From the NCBI GenBank assembly GCA_017443145.1, contig JAFSPA010000009.1, positions 124,001 through 188,000 on the forward strand: a DNA stretch of 64,000 nucleotides, in the 5' to 3' direction. Numbering within the stretch: the stretch's first letter is position 1; each line of letters begins with the position of its first letter. Source of the stretch: Paludibacteraceae bacterium (GTDB lineage Bacteria > Bacteroidota > Bacteroidia > Bacteroidales > Paludibacteraceae). The translations under genes were made by a program, and so were the position numbers. Under the pieces are notes generated by a model, which saw only the letters and a list, made by a program, of their open reading frames with translations, ran no database searches and was not told the DNA's origin. Shown one piece after another: positions 36,654-44,833 of the stretch.

Positions 36654-37718
36654 TTATTGCTTAATTTGTTGTTGAATAATGGCACTTAGTTTATGCGTCA
36701 TATCTTTGTAAGCGGTGATACCCGCATGAATATAATCGCCAGTATCTCCACCTTTGCAGGAGAGATTGTTAGCATATACTACTTGTCCGGTTTTTGCTTT
36801 TTTTATGCTTATATTAGAATCTACATATGCGAAGTATGTCGTGGCCGAGCTATATCTCACTTGACTAAATTCACGTGCTGCAGAATTGATGGTTACAATC
36901 CAGTCTGCTTCTGCATCCTTTTGCGTAAACGTACAACCTAATGATGATAAGTTGCCTTTGATTTGTTCAGCCATTGCATCATAGGAACCGTTAAATAAGT
37001 CGGAGTTACAATGAAGTGCCACATACACACCATTTTTCAAGGCGGCTTTCATTTTCATGTAACGTTGCTGCAAAACCTTTGCTTCATTCAATTGCAGACT
37101 TTCTGCGTCCGCATTGGCATCAACAGCGAGAAGGAGTTCTTGATTTTTTTCAACAGGCAGAAAATCTTTGACAATAGGCTCAATGCGAGAGCGTGCTTCC
37201 ATCTTCAGACCATTGTTCATCAACTCTTCGATATTGTCCAATTGGGTTTCAATACGGGTTAAGCCCATTGTAATTTGTTTCTCTAACTGGCGCTTAAGAT
37301 CACTCCTTTTCACATAGGCAAACGCTGCAACAATGTTACCTTTTTTATAGCTATCTATCTTTAGTCCGGGAATATCCATCTTTGTGGCTAAAGTAGTGCT
37401 GGAACTAAATTGTTGATACACCTCTTCCACGTATTTGGACATAGTTTGGTACGATTCAGAGCGTGTTTTGTCTTGCTTAACGCTATTAACATATACTTGG
37501 ATTGTAGAGACGGCCTCTGCTCGCGCAGCGGCTTTTACATGTTCCAGGCCTGCTTCCACATCCGCTCCCTTCCGTAATTCATCCATGACAAAACCAGAGA
37601 AGAATACATTTGTCGGATAGAAAGCCATTCTATTTTTAGACTCAAACCAGTCGGGTTCTTGAGCCAAGACACTCAAACCCAAACTCAAGCAAATTGTAAA
37701 AAGAAACGATTTTTTCAT
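36654..37718 (-). CDS. LPP20-like secreted protein
   Basis: 354 residues with a signal peptide (MKKSFLFTICLSLGLSVLA). After PDWFESKNRMAFYPTNVFFSG comes an LPP20-like domain (about 45-150) with VKAAARAEAVSTIQVYVNS and a final strand IVAAFAYVKRSDLKRQLE. A coiled region follows (155-235, MGLTRIETQLDNIEELMNNG). The C-terminal third (240-340) has DAEADWIVTINSAAREF and YFAYVDSNISIKKAKTGQ, resembling TolB/CsgG-like assembly folds. There is no lipobox Cys. It lies between two CsgG/FlgO-like genes, recalling the FlgO-FlgP-FlgT set of vibrios, though no flagellar genes are here. Confidence 0.7.
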   Translation of the reverse strand: MKKSFLFTICLSLGLSVLAQEPDWFESKNRMAFYPTNVFFSGFVMDELRKGADVEAGLEHVKAAARAEAVSTIQVYVNSVKQDKTRSESYQTMSKYVEEVYQQFSSSTTLATKMDIPGLKIDSYKKGNIVAAFAYVKRSDLKRQLEKQITMGLTRIETQLDNIEELMNNGLKMEARSRIEPIVKDFLPVEKNQELLLAVDANADAESLQLNEAKVLQQRYMKMKAALKNGVYVALHCNSDLFNGSYDAMAEQIKGNLSSLGCTFTQKDAEADWIVTINSAAREFSQVRYSSATTYFAYVDSNISIKKAKTGQVVYANNLSCKGGDTGDYIHAGITAYKDMTHKLSAIIQQQIKQ

Positions 37719-37741
37719 ATGTGAATTTTGGTATGTACTAA

Positions 37742-38257
37742 TTACTTACTATAATCATATTGTCGTGCTGGAATGACTATAGATGGTTTTCTACCGAGCA
37801 GTTCCATTGAGAGAGCCTTGCATACAGGAAGAATATTTGAGAACTTGCCATTGACCAATTCGCCATATTGAGAGGCAGGACTTGACATCTGGCCTGTTTC
37901 AATGTCAATGAGATATGCCTCCAAATAGAACTCGCCGCTGGCTTTGGTGATAGTCGTTACGCAGATATAGTCTGCACCTGTCATTTCACCCAGTTTGTGG
38001 ATGGTGGCTTCACTTACATTTCCTGAACGTTGGAAACCTTGTTCATTCATCATCTGGTCGATGTCGGAACGACTAAAGGCTTCGTAGCCGTCCATTTGGA
38101 CTAATGCCTTACGCATTTCGCCACGAATCATAGCCTTTTCCATTGCAGCAATAGGCTCCGAACCTTCACCGGCACGCGCCTCTAATAAGGCGACCTTCTT
38201 TTGTGCAAATCCCGTGATAGCAAATGCTAAACACAATAATGTAATAATTTTTCTCAT
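37742..38257 (-). CDS. CsgG/FlgO-like secreted protein
   Basis: 171 residues from the ATG at 38257, which opens a signal peptide (MRKIITLLCLAFAITGFAQ); the longer frame to 38308 only adds an unlikely leader. The domain carries YEAFSRSDIDQMMNEQGFQ, HKLGEMTGADYICVTTITK and YLIDIETGQ, closely parallel to the N-half of the 35538-36581 protein, so the two are paralogues. It is the first gene of the trio, 23 bp ahead of the LPP20-like gene, and has a ~355-nt leader from the promoter at 38619-38650. Function unknown. Confidence 0.72.
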   Translation of the reverse strand: MRKIITLLCLAFAITGFAQKKVALLEARAGEGSEPIAAMEKAMIRGEMRKALVQMDGYEAFSRSDIDQMMNEQGFQRSGNVSEATIHKLGEMTGADYICVTTITKASGEFYLEAYLIDIETGQMSSPASQYGELVNGKFSNILPVCKALSMELLGRKPSIVIPARQYDYSK

Positions 38258-38613
38258 AAGTATGTATATTAGTTGTTCATTTGTTCGACGAATATAAGCT
38301 AATGACATTTATCGCATAAACTTATGGGCACAATAAAAGCGTAGACCTCGTGTTGCTTACTTACACACGAGGCCTAGCATACCTAATAGTTCAAATAAAC
38401 AACAAGAAACCTACGCCGATATGACAATACCTGCCGAGAAATGGCAAGTCATATAAAGTCATACCCATAGGCATCTATTGCTCACTTTGGTTTTGAACTA
38501 TTTTGTGAAAATTGCTAGTTTTCGTGTGTCAAACACAAAGCGTCAATAAACGCTATTCAATATGTCTGAACCTACCCCGATTATGAGAGACATTTCCCTC
38601 CAGCGTAGAATTC
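38258..38613 (-). ncRNA. Candidate structured leader or small RNA upstream of the CsgG/LPP20 trio
   Basis: This follows a good minus-strand promoter and contains several perfect helices. The pair 38492-38502 with 38385-38395 (TTTGAACTATT/AATAGTTCAAA) encloses a hairpin whose arms are 38448-38454/38419-38425 and 38443-38447/38431-38435. A second hairpin, CCTCGTGT/ACACGAGG (38346-38353 with 38365-38372), is followed on the minus strand by ACGCTTTTATT, like a terminator. CTACGC at 38411-38416 can pair with GCGTAG at either 38339-38344 or 38603-38608. It lacks tmRNA, RNase P and SRP RNA signatures. It could be a 5' leader, a trans-acting sRNA, or 6S-like. Confidence 0.45.
38543..38593 (-). CDS. 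Possible 16-codon leader peptide
   Basis: In the leader of the CsgG/LPP20 trio, GGAGGG (38601-38596) is followed after two bases by ATG (38593) and 16 codons (MSLIIGVGSDILNSVY) to TGA. A Shine-Dalgarno-like sequence is rare in this window, but spacing is very short. This is a weak candidate, listed because of its position within the structured leader. Confidence 0.2.
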   Translation of the reverse strand: MSLIIGVGSDILNSVY

Positions 38614-38618
38614 GGCTG

Positions 38619-38650
38619 CAAAATTACAATTATTTTTTGAAACATGCAAA
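38619..38650 (-). promoter_or_regulatory. Promoter of the CsgG/LPP20 operon and its leader
   Basis: Minus-strand TTTG (38650-38647), 20-nt spacer (starting CATGTTTC), TAATTTTG (38626-38619). Transcription would start near 38613, giving a leader of about 355 nt. Confidence 0.78.
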
Positions 38651-38716
38651 TTTTATTGCATTTTATTGCATTTTATGAGGAAAAAGTCAGAAAAATGAAA
38701 AAAAGTTGCCCAAAAA

Positions 38717-38749
38717 TTTGCAAAAAGGCAAATGTTTAACGTATCTTTG
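38717..38749 (+). promoter_or_regulatory. Orphan promoter with no gene downstream
   Basis: TTTG 38717-38720, 21-nt spacer, TATCTTTG 38742-38749. No ORF follows; the nearest gene, gpmI, has its own promoter 300 bp further on. It is divergent from the promoter at 38619-38650. Confidence 0.65.
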
Positions 38750-38755
38750 CAGCGG

Positions 38756-38872
38756 AAAGAGCAGAAGCATGGTCGCTTAGGTGGAGAGTTGGCGGGTCGG
38801 ACGGTGCGGCATCTGTGGGACTATATCCGAGTTAGGATGGCCATGAATAATCCGCTATAGTGACGGTGGAGT
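38756..38872 (+). ncRNA. Candidate untranslated transcript (G-rich)
   Basis: The ~117 bases after the orphan promoter are strikingly G-rich compared with the AT-rich surroundings and contain only tiny reading frames. A short hairpin ATCC-GAGTTA-GGAT and GCGG/CCGC pairing options exist, but no known RNA family is recognised. The segment ends at the first of two 11-bp repeat arrays. It may be a small RNA or a degraded gene. Confidence 0.3.
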
Positions 38873-38916
38873 TATAGTTAAGTCATAGTTAAGTCATAGT
38901 TGAGTCATAGTTGAGT
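38873..38916. repeat. 11-bp tandem repeat, 4 units
   Basis: Units TATAGTTAAGT, CATAGTTAAGT, CATAGTTGAGT and CATAGTTGAGT, directly after the G-rich candidate transcript. Confidence 0.93.
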
Positions 38917-38926
38917 CAGGAGTGAA

Positions 38927-38970
38927 AACCTATCAGGAACCTATCAGAAACCTATGAGGAACCTATGGCC
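38927..38970. repeat. 11-bp tandem repeat, 4 units
   Basis: Units AACCTATCAGG, AACCTATCAGA, AACCTATGAGG and AACCTATGGCC, 10 bp after the previous 11-bp array but with an unrelated sequence. Confidence 0.93.
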
Positions 38971-39050
38971 GGTGGTGGAGAAGTCGTGTCTTACTAAATG
39001 ATTAAAAACATTCTTCTATGTGAGCATAATTCGATTTTTTTACCGATTTA

Positions 39051-39082
39051 TTTGGTACTTCCATTTTTTTGTAGTAATTTTG
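39051..39082 (+). promoter_or_regulatory. Promoter of gpmI
   Basis: TTTG 39051-39054, 20-nt spacer, TAATTTTG 39075-39082, with the usual CAGCC start region; the ATG is 34 bp further on. Confidence 0.8.
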
Positions 39083-39115
39083 CAGCCGGTTTTGAGATAA
39101 ATAACTAATCGACAT

Positions 39116-40666
39116 ATGAAAGCATTATTAATGATTCTTGATGGTTGGGGAATCGGCCAAAAAACAGCCGCCAATGCCATCTATTCAACGAACACGCCTC
39201 ACTGGACTGCGTTACTGGAGAAGTATCCGAACTCGCAACTGCAAGCCAGCGGCGAAAACGTCGGTCTGCCTGACGGACAAATGGGTAACTCGGAAGTAGG
39301 CCACCTCAATATCGGTGCCGGACGAGTAGTGTATCAGGACTTGGTGAAGATTAACCGTGCTTGCAAGGACGGTTCGATTCGCCAGAATCCGGAAATCATC
39401 TCCGCCTTCAGCCATGCGAAAGAGAGTGGTAAGAAGTTGCACATCATGGGTTTGACCTCTAATGGTGGTGTGCATAGTTCGCTGGACCATCTGTTCTACC
39501 TGCTTCAGATAGCAAAGGAATACGGTCTGGATGGTCGCACGTTTGTACATTGCTTCATGGACGGTCGTGATACGGACCCGCGTTCGGGTATCGGATTCAT
39601 CGATCAGCTTGAGGAGCAAATGGCCAAAACTACCGGTGAAATCGCAACAATTCAAGGACGGTTCTATGCGATGGACCGTGACAAACGTTGGGAGCGCGTG
39701 AAGATTGCGTATGACTGTTTGGTTCATGGCAAGGGTGCTAACTTTGAGAATATGCACGAAGCGATGCAAGCATCCTACGACGCCGATGTGACGGACGAGT
39801 TCATCAAACCGATTGTGCATGTGCGTAACGGCCAACCGCTCGCTAAAATCGAGGAAGGCGACGTGGTTATCTTCTTTAATTATCGTAACGACCGCGCACG
39901 CGAAATGACGATTGTGCTCACGCAGCAAGATATGCCGGACCAAGGCATGATGACGATTCCTAATCTGGACTACTACTGCATGACGCCTTACGAGTCCACT
40001 TTCACGGGTTTACATATCCTCTTCCCGAAAGAGAATGTGCAGAATACTCTCGGTGAAATCGTAGCAAAAGCGGGTATGAAGCAACTGCGTATCGCCGAAA
40101 CGGAGAAGTTCGCGCACGTGACATTCTTCTTCTCCGGTGGACGTGACGCACAGTTTGAGAACGAGGACAGAATTCTTATTCCGTCCCCGAAAGTGGCGAC
40201 CTACGACTTACAGCCTGAGATGTCTGCACCGGAAGTTGCTGCGGCCTTGAACGAAGCGCTGGATAGTCAGAAGTATGACTGCATCATGCTCAACTTCGCC
40301 AACGGCGATATGGTAGGCCATACAGGCGTGTATAACTCAATTCAGCAGGCCGTTGTGACGATTGATATCTGCGTGGACCGCGTAGTCAAAGCAGCTCGCA
40401 AGAACGGATATGAAGTGATTATTATTGCCGACCATGGCAATGCGGATAATGCGGTTAACCCGGACGGAACACCGAACACAGCGCACTCACTCAATCCGGT
40501 ACCGTTCGTTTATATCCCTGCTGACAGCAAGGAGAAAGACGGTAAGTTCCCATATACCTGTGAAGATGGTATCTTAGCAGACGTCGCTCCGTCTATCTGC
40601 CACATCTTAGGTATCGAACAACCTGCCGAGATGACAGGTCATTGCCTCATTCACGAAGTGAAGTAA
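39116..40666 (+). CDS. gpmI: 2,3-bisphosphoglycerate-independent phosphoglycerate mutase
   Basis: 516 residues, full length. The alkaline-phosphatase-like metal site is seen as LMILDGWG and [18 protein letters not shown] (phosphoserine at QMGNSE), with [10 protein letters not shown] and [10 protein letters not shown] near the end. The inserted phosphotransferase domain includes [11 protein letters not shown] and [17 protein letters not shown]. It interconverts 3- and 2-phosphoglycerate in glycolysis and needs Mn2+. It has its own promoter and ends 2 bp from the convergent sirtuin gene, with no terminator visible between. Confidence 0.97.
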   Translation: MKALLMILDGWGIGQKTAANAIYSTNTPHWTALLEKYPNSQLQASGENVGLPDGQMGNSEVGHLNIGAGRVVYQDLVKINRACKDGSIRQNPEIISAFSHAKESGKKLHIMGLTSNGGVHSSLDHLFYLLQIAKEYGLDGRTFVHCFMDGRDTDPRSGIGFIDQLEEQMAKTTGEIATIQGRFYAMDRDKRWERVKIAYDCLVHGKGANFENMHEAMQASYDADVTDEFIKPIVHVRNGQPLAKIEEGDVVIFFNYRNDRAREMTIVLTQQDMPDQGMMTIPNLDYYCMTPYESTFTGLHILFPKENVQNTLGEIVAKAGMKQLRIAETEKFAHVTFFFSGGRDAQFENEDRILIPSPKVATYDLQPEMSAPEVAAALNEALDSQKYDCIMLNFANGDMVGHTGVYNSIQQAVVTIDICVDRVVKAARKNGYEVIIIADHGNADNAVNPDGTPNTAHSLNPVPFVYIPADSKEKDGKFPYTCEDGILADVAPSICHILGIEQPAEMTGHCLIHEVK

Positions 40667-40668
40667 GA

Positions 40669-41370
40669 CTATTCGGCAAACCGTTTAATTAGCATATCGA
40701 CTAATTCAGGCACACCTTCGGAAGCTTTCTTCCGGAGGTGCTGTATTCTATCGCGGTAGATTCCGAACTCCGGCATGCCCGGATCGACGACGTAAATAGT
40801 CGATGAAATCGGAGCATATTGCAACAAACTGGCCGCGGGATAGACATTGAGACTGGTACCGACAACCACTAAGATATCTGCTTCAGAAGCGATGGCACAA
40901 GCCTGTGAGAAATACGGAACTCCTTCGCCAAAGAAGACAATATACGGCCGCAGCAATGAACCGTCCGGATGACGATCGCCGTAGTGTTGTTCCCAACCTT
41001 GCAGCGGAACGGTAGCTAATTCATCGTTCTCCGAGCGTAATTTCACGATTTCACCGTGCAAATGTACAATATCTTTGCTACCTGCTCGCTCGTGCAAATC
41101 GTCTATATTCTGCGTGATTATGCGAGTGGTGGGAATAGCTTCCTGCAAGCGGGTAATGGCATAATGTGCCGCATTAGGCTGTGCAGCCAACGTGTCGCGA
41201 CGCCGCGCATTGTAGAAATCTACGCACAACTGCGGATTACGCAGCCACGCCTCATGCGTACACACATCCTCAATACGATACTTCTCCCACAAACCGTCAG
41301 CATCACGGAATGTTCCTAAACCACTTTCTGCAGACACCCCTGCGCCGGTAAAAACTACAATGTTTTTCAT
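40669..41370 (-). CDS. cobB: NAD-dependent protein deacylase (sirtuin, CobB-like)
   Basis: 233 residues from the ATG at 41370 (MKNIVVFTGAGVSAESG). The frame is open to 41598, but that extension would run through the promoters and antisense to tsaB. Sirtuin marks: GAGVSAESGLGTFRD (NAD loop), TQNIDDLHERAG, the catalytic HLHGE and VVGTSLNVYPA. The Cys4 zinc ribbon is absent, as in the zinc-less class III sirtuins that prefer acidic acyl-lysines (succinyl/malonyl). It removes acyl groups from lysines using NAD+. It is divergent from tsaB with interlocked promoters. Confidence 0.92.
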   Translation of the reverse strand: MKNIVVFTGAGVSAESGLGTFRDADGLWEKYRIEDVCTHEAWLRNPQLCVDFYNARRRDTLAAQPNAAHYAITRLQEAIPTTRIITQNIDDLHERAGSKDIVHLHGEIVKLRSENDELATVPLQGWEQHYGDRHPDGSLLRPYIVFFGEGVPYFSQACAIASEADILVVVGTSLNVYPAASLLQYAPISSTIYVVDPGMPEFGIYRDRIQHLRKKASEGVPELVDMLIKRFAE

Positions 41371-41401
41371 ATAATTCGTAATTTTTTGTTTAAATTTAGG
41401 G

Positions 41402-41449
41402 CAAAAATACACAAAAATTTGCATATATCCAAAAAAAAGTGTATTTTTG
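41402..41449. promoter_or_regulatory. Interlocked divergent promoters of cobB and tsaB
   Basis: Plus promoter: TTTG 41418-41421, 20-nt spacer, TATTTTTG 41442-41449 (tsaB). Minus promoter: TTTG 41433-41430, 20-nt spacer, TATTTTTG 41409-41402 (cobB). They share 16 bp (41418-41433), each -33 element lying in the spacer of the other, so RNA polymerase cannot occupy both at once. Confidence 0.82.
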
Positions 41450-41467
41450 CACGCTAAAAGTGCAAAG

Positions 41468-42175
41468 ATGACGGTATTTTCGATAGAAACGAGCACGCGT
41501 GTTTGCTCCGCAGCCCTTTCGGTGGACGGACAGACGATAGCTTCGCGCATGAACCGCGAAGACAGCAACCATGCTCGGTTTTTGTCCATTTTTGTCAATG
41601 AACTGCTCGACGAATTGAACGCCCAATCGCTGTCTCTTGACGCTGTTGCCTTATCGGAAGGGCCTGGTAGTTACACGGGCTTGCGCATAGGTGCCAGTAC
41701 GGCTAAAGGACTATGCTACGGATACGATATTCCGCTTATCCCTATTGCTACGACGGAAGTGTTATGTGCATCCTTAATGGCGAAGAAAGAGCTGCAAGAT
41801 GGTGATTACTTACTGCCGATGATTGATGCGCGACGCATGGAAGTATATACGGCGTTGTACCAACTGCAGAACGGACAATTCGTGCTAGAAAACGATATTG
41901 CGGCCAAGGTGATTGACTCGGCAGAGGCATTGGTATATGGGAATGGAAGAAACGTATTCTTCGGAGACGGAGCTGCCAAATGCAAAGATATATTGTCGCA
42001 AAACGCCGATTTCATCGATGCTATTGTGCCGGATGCAGCCGATATGGGATTGCTGGCATTGCGGCATTTGCAGGATAAACGAACGTGCCGTACGGCAACT
42101 GACCTTGCGTACTACGAACCGTTCTATCTCAAAGAGTTTATTGCGGCACAAAGTCATGTGAAAGGACTGGTGTGA
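41468..42175 (+). CDS. tsaB: tRNA threonylcarbamoyladenosine biosynthesis protein TsaB
   Basis: 235 residues. The start is the ATG at 41468 (MTVFSIETSTRVCSAAL), 19 bp after the -7 element; earlier in-frame codons lie within the promoter. The ASKHA-fold core is seen: FSIETSTRVCSAALSVDG, the ALSEGPGSYTGLRIG loop, and MIDARRMEVYTALY. It is the scaffold partner of TsaD and TsaE in making t6A37 of ANN-decoding tRNAs; tsaE is at the right end of this window. Its stop is immediately followed by the porW-like gene. Confidence 0.94.
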   Translation: MTVFSIETSTRVCSAALSVDGQTIASRMNREDSNHARFLSIFVNELLDELNAQSLSLDAVALSEGPGSYTGLRIGASTAKGLCYGYDIPLIPIATTEVLCASLMAKKELQDGDYLLPMIDARRMEVYTALYQLQNGQFVLENDIAAKVIDSAEALVYGNGRNVFFGDGAAKCKDILSQNADFIDAIVPDAADMGLLALRHLQDKRTCRTATDLAYYEPFYLKEFIAAQSHVKGLV

Positions 42176-42176
42176 T

Positions 42177-42211
42177 TGTGTAATGTGGAATGTGGAATGT
42201 GTAATGTGGAA
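42177..42211. repeat. 7-bp tandem repeat at the start of the porW-like gene
   Basis: Five heptamers TGTGTAA, TGTGGAA, TGTGGAA, TGTGTAA, TGTGGAA start one base after the tsaB stop codon and run into the first codons of the next gene, supplying its candidate GTG/ATG starts. Confidence 0.9.
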
Positions 42212-44821
42212 AGGAAGATAGTATTTTTGTTGGTATCGGGATTGATTGTCTTGATGGCATCGGGCTGTTCGACGCAGAAGAATACTGCGGCGAATCGGTC
42301 GTTCCACCAGACGAAGGTCAAATACAACATCTTCTACAACGGCAATATCGCTTTCCAGGAAGGCCAACAAGCGACGATAAAGGCACACGAAGACGATTTC
42401 ACGACCGTGATTCCGTTGTATCCTGTGAGCGATCACAAAGCAGCTGAGGCATCCACGTCACAAATGGATAAGATGATAGAGAAGTGCCGTAAGTGCATCA
42501 AACTTCACTCCATAAAGGCTAAACCCAAACCCGATCCGAAGAAGCGTCAGGACCCGAAATACAAGAAATGGCTCGAGCAAGAAGAGTTCAATAACCAGAT
42601 GGACAAGGTATGGATTCGTTTGGGTGAATCGGAGTTTAGTAAGGGTGATTTTCTCGGTTCCATCGGTACTTTTACCTATATCATCAAGCACTACGACTAC
42701 GATCCGGATGTGGTAGCACAGAGTCAACTGTGGATGGCGCGCGCCTATGCTGAATTAGGATGGCAATACGAGGCGGAAGACTTGATTAATAAAGTCAACG
42801 TGGATGCACTTAGTCGCAAGCACTCGTCCCAGTATGCTTCCGCCAAAGCGGATGTCCTGCTCAAAGGTAAACAATACCACGAGGCGATACCGTTTATCAA
42901 GCTGGCTCTTCCCGACCAGAAGCGTAACTTCTACAAACCGCGTTTCCAGTTCGTGTTGGGACAGATTTATCAGTTAGAAGGTCGCAACAAGGAAGCTGTT
43001 GATGCGTACAAGAAGTGCATCAAGATGATTCCTCCGCAAGACATGGAGTTCCAAGCACAAATCAACAAAGCTATTCTGCAAGGCAAGTCTTCTATCCGCA
43101 GCCTTCAAAAGATGGCGAAGTTGAGCAAGTATAAAGATCAGTTAGATAATATCTACGGCGCCATCGGAGATATCTACCTTGCCAATGGCGATACCGCCAA
43201 AGCCGTAGAGAGCTACCAAACGGGTATAGACAAAGCGACACAAACCGGTTCAGCCAAAGCGGCTATACTGATTAAGGCGGGTGATATCTACTATATGCAA
43301 CGCAATTACGAGAAAGCCCAGCCGTGCTATCAGGAAGCGATGTCTATTATCTCAGCAGAGCACGAGGACTACGCGCGACTGCGCAAACTATCTTCTACCT
43401 TGGATGCGTTGATTGCCGAGTATAATGTGGTCGTGTTGCAAGACTCGTTGCAAGCACTCGCCAAACTCTCGCCGGAAGAACAACGCAAAGTGGCGGAAAA
43501 GATTGTTGCCGACTTGATTGAAGCAGAGAAGAAAGCTGAGGAAGAAGCCCTTATTGCACAACGCGAAGCTGAGAACAGCGGCTTGCAGAGTGTCGATACA
43601 CGTAATATGCTCGGCGGCCCGGGTGGTGCAGCAGCTGATTGGTACTTCTACAACGAGCAACTGATTCGCTCGGGTAAACAACAGTTCACCAAGAAATGGG
43701 GCAACAGACCACTCGAAGATAACTGGAGGAGAATCAGTAAAGCCGTTATGGCATCGTTTATGAGTGACACCAACGAGGATGACTTAACCAATAGCAATGA
43801 CTCGATTTCTACCGATTCCATCGGACAAAATGGATCGAAAATAGAAACGGATAATCATAAGCCGGAGTTCTATCTGCAACAGATTCCAAAGACGGAAGAG
43901 GACTTTGCAATTTCGGACAGTTTGATTGCAAATGCGCTGTTTAATCTGATTTTCATCTATCAGGACGAAATAGGCGACCAAGAACTTGCGGATGAGTCAT
44001 TTGCCGAGTTCCAACGTCGATTCCCTAACGATCCGCGAATCGCAGAAATCAATAACCAACGTAATCCGGATCCGGAATATATCGCCAAGTTACGGAGAAT
44101 GCTCGCTGAGCAAGATTCGATTTATGAGTTGACGTATAATGCGTACAAAAAGAGCGAGTTTGCTACCGTTAAGACGAACAAAGTGTATGCGGAAGAGACG
44201 TTCCCGATGTCACCGTTGATGCCGCGTTTCCTTTTCCTTAATGCCGTGGCAGTTGCGCGTACGGACGGGCAGGATGCGTTCGTGGTCGCACTCAAAGATA
44301 TGGTAACGCGCTATCCCGAGAACGAGTTGAGTGCGATGGCCAAGGATATGTTGGCTATGATGGGACAAGGAATGGAGAGCCAGACGGGCGAACTCAAATC
44401 CGACCTGGAACAGATGCGTGCCGAATCCGAGGAAGAGACAGCTCCAACCGACGAAACGGTTGCCTTCTCGACTAACCGCAACACACAAAGTCTCATTCTG
44501 CTGGCATTGCCGGAAGCTGACGAGACCAAGCTGAATAAGTTGCTCTATGAAGTGGCGCTGTTCAACTTCTCGCAGTTCCTTATCCGCGACTTCGACCTGC
44601 AGAAGATGCCTGTATGGGCCGATGGCTGTGCGCTACGTATATCCGGATTCGAGAGTCTGGACGAAACGACGTGGTATCTGTCGCTTGTTGCCAAGAACGA
44701 AGAACTGAGCCGGTTCATCGGCAAGGAACATATCACTTCGCTATGCATTACCGAAGAGAATTACCAACTTATACCGTCGAAACTGAGTCTTGAAGACTAT
44801 AACATATTTATTAACAAATAA
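42197..44821 (+). CDS. porW: PorW/SprE-like TPR lipoprotein (type IX secretion)
   Basis: 874 residues from the ATG at 42197 (MCNVERKIVF); a GTG at 42206 is also possible, and the frame is open to a TTG at 42176. The lipobox is VLMASGC (Cys about 24). TPR-like helical repeats span about 60-430 (YKKWLEQEEFNNQMDKVW, WMARAYAELGWQYEAEDL, IYLANGDTAKAVESYQTG), followed by a Lys/Glu/Ala coil and a long C-terminal region. Size, lipoprotein nature, the NAFHQTKVKYN-type start (here RSFHQTKVKYNIFYNG) and repeats match PorW/SprE, an outer-membrane-linked component needed for T9SS and gliding. The first codons are made of 7-bp tandem repeats. Confidence 0.82.
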   Translation: MCNVERKIVFLLVSGLIVLMASGCSTQKNTAANRSFHQTKVKYNIFYNGNIAFQEGQQATIKAHEDDFTTVIPLYPVSDHKAAEASTSQMDKMIEKCRKCIKLHSIKAKPKPDPKKRQDPKYKKWLEQEEFNNQMDKVWIRLGESEFSKGDFLGSIGTFTYIIKHYDYDPDVVAQSQLWMARAYAELGWQYEAEDLINKVNVDALSRKHSSQYASAKADVLLKGKQYHEAIPFIKLALPDQKRNFYKPRFQFVLGQIYQLEGRNKEAVDAYKKCIKMIPPQDMEFQAQINKAILQGKSSIRSLQKMAKLSKYKDQLDNIYGAIGDIYLANGDTAKAVESYQTGIDKATQTGSAKAAILIKAGDIYYMQRNYEKAQPCYQEAMSIISAEHEDYARLRKLSSTLDALIAEYNVVVLQDSLQALAKLSPEEQRKVAEKIVADLIEAEKKAEEEALIAQREAENSGLQSVDTRNMLGGPGGAAADWYFYNEQLIRSGKQQFTKKWGNRPLEDNWRRISKAVMASFMSDTNEDDLTNSNDSISTDSIGQNGSKIETDNHKPEFYLQQIPKTEEDFAISDSLIANALFNLIFIYQDEIGDQELADESFAEFQRRFPNDPRIAEINNQRNPDPEYIAKLRRMLAEQDSIYELTYNAYKKSEFATVKTNKVYAEETFPMSPLMPRFLFLNAVAVARTDGQDAFVVALKDMVTRYPENELSAMAKDMLAMMGQGMESQTGELKSDLEQMRAESEEETAPTDETVAFSTNRNTQSLILLALPEADETKLNKLLYEVALFNFSQFLIRDFDLQKMPVWADGCALRISGFESLDETTWYLSLVAKNEELSRFIGKEHITSLCITEENYQLIPSKLSLEDYNIFINK

Positions 44822-44833
44822 AATCTCATTACT

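Noticed and set aside
38258-38613. tmRNA, RNase P RNA or SRP RNA in the structured leader
   Set aside because: No tmRNA tag frame or tRNA-like ends, no RNase P core sequence, and no SRP tetraloop motif could be found.
40669-41598. N-terminally extended sirtuin starting at 41598
   Set aside because: The extension of 76 codons runs through both promoters and antisense to tsaB; the family start motif is at 41370.
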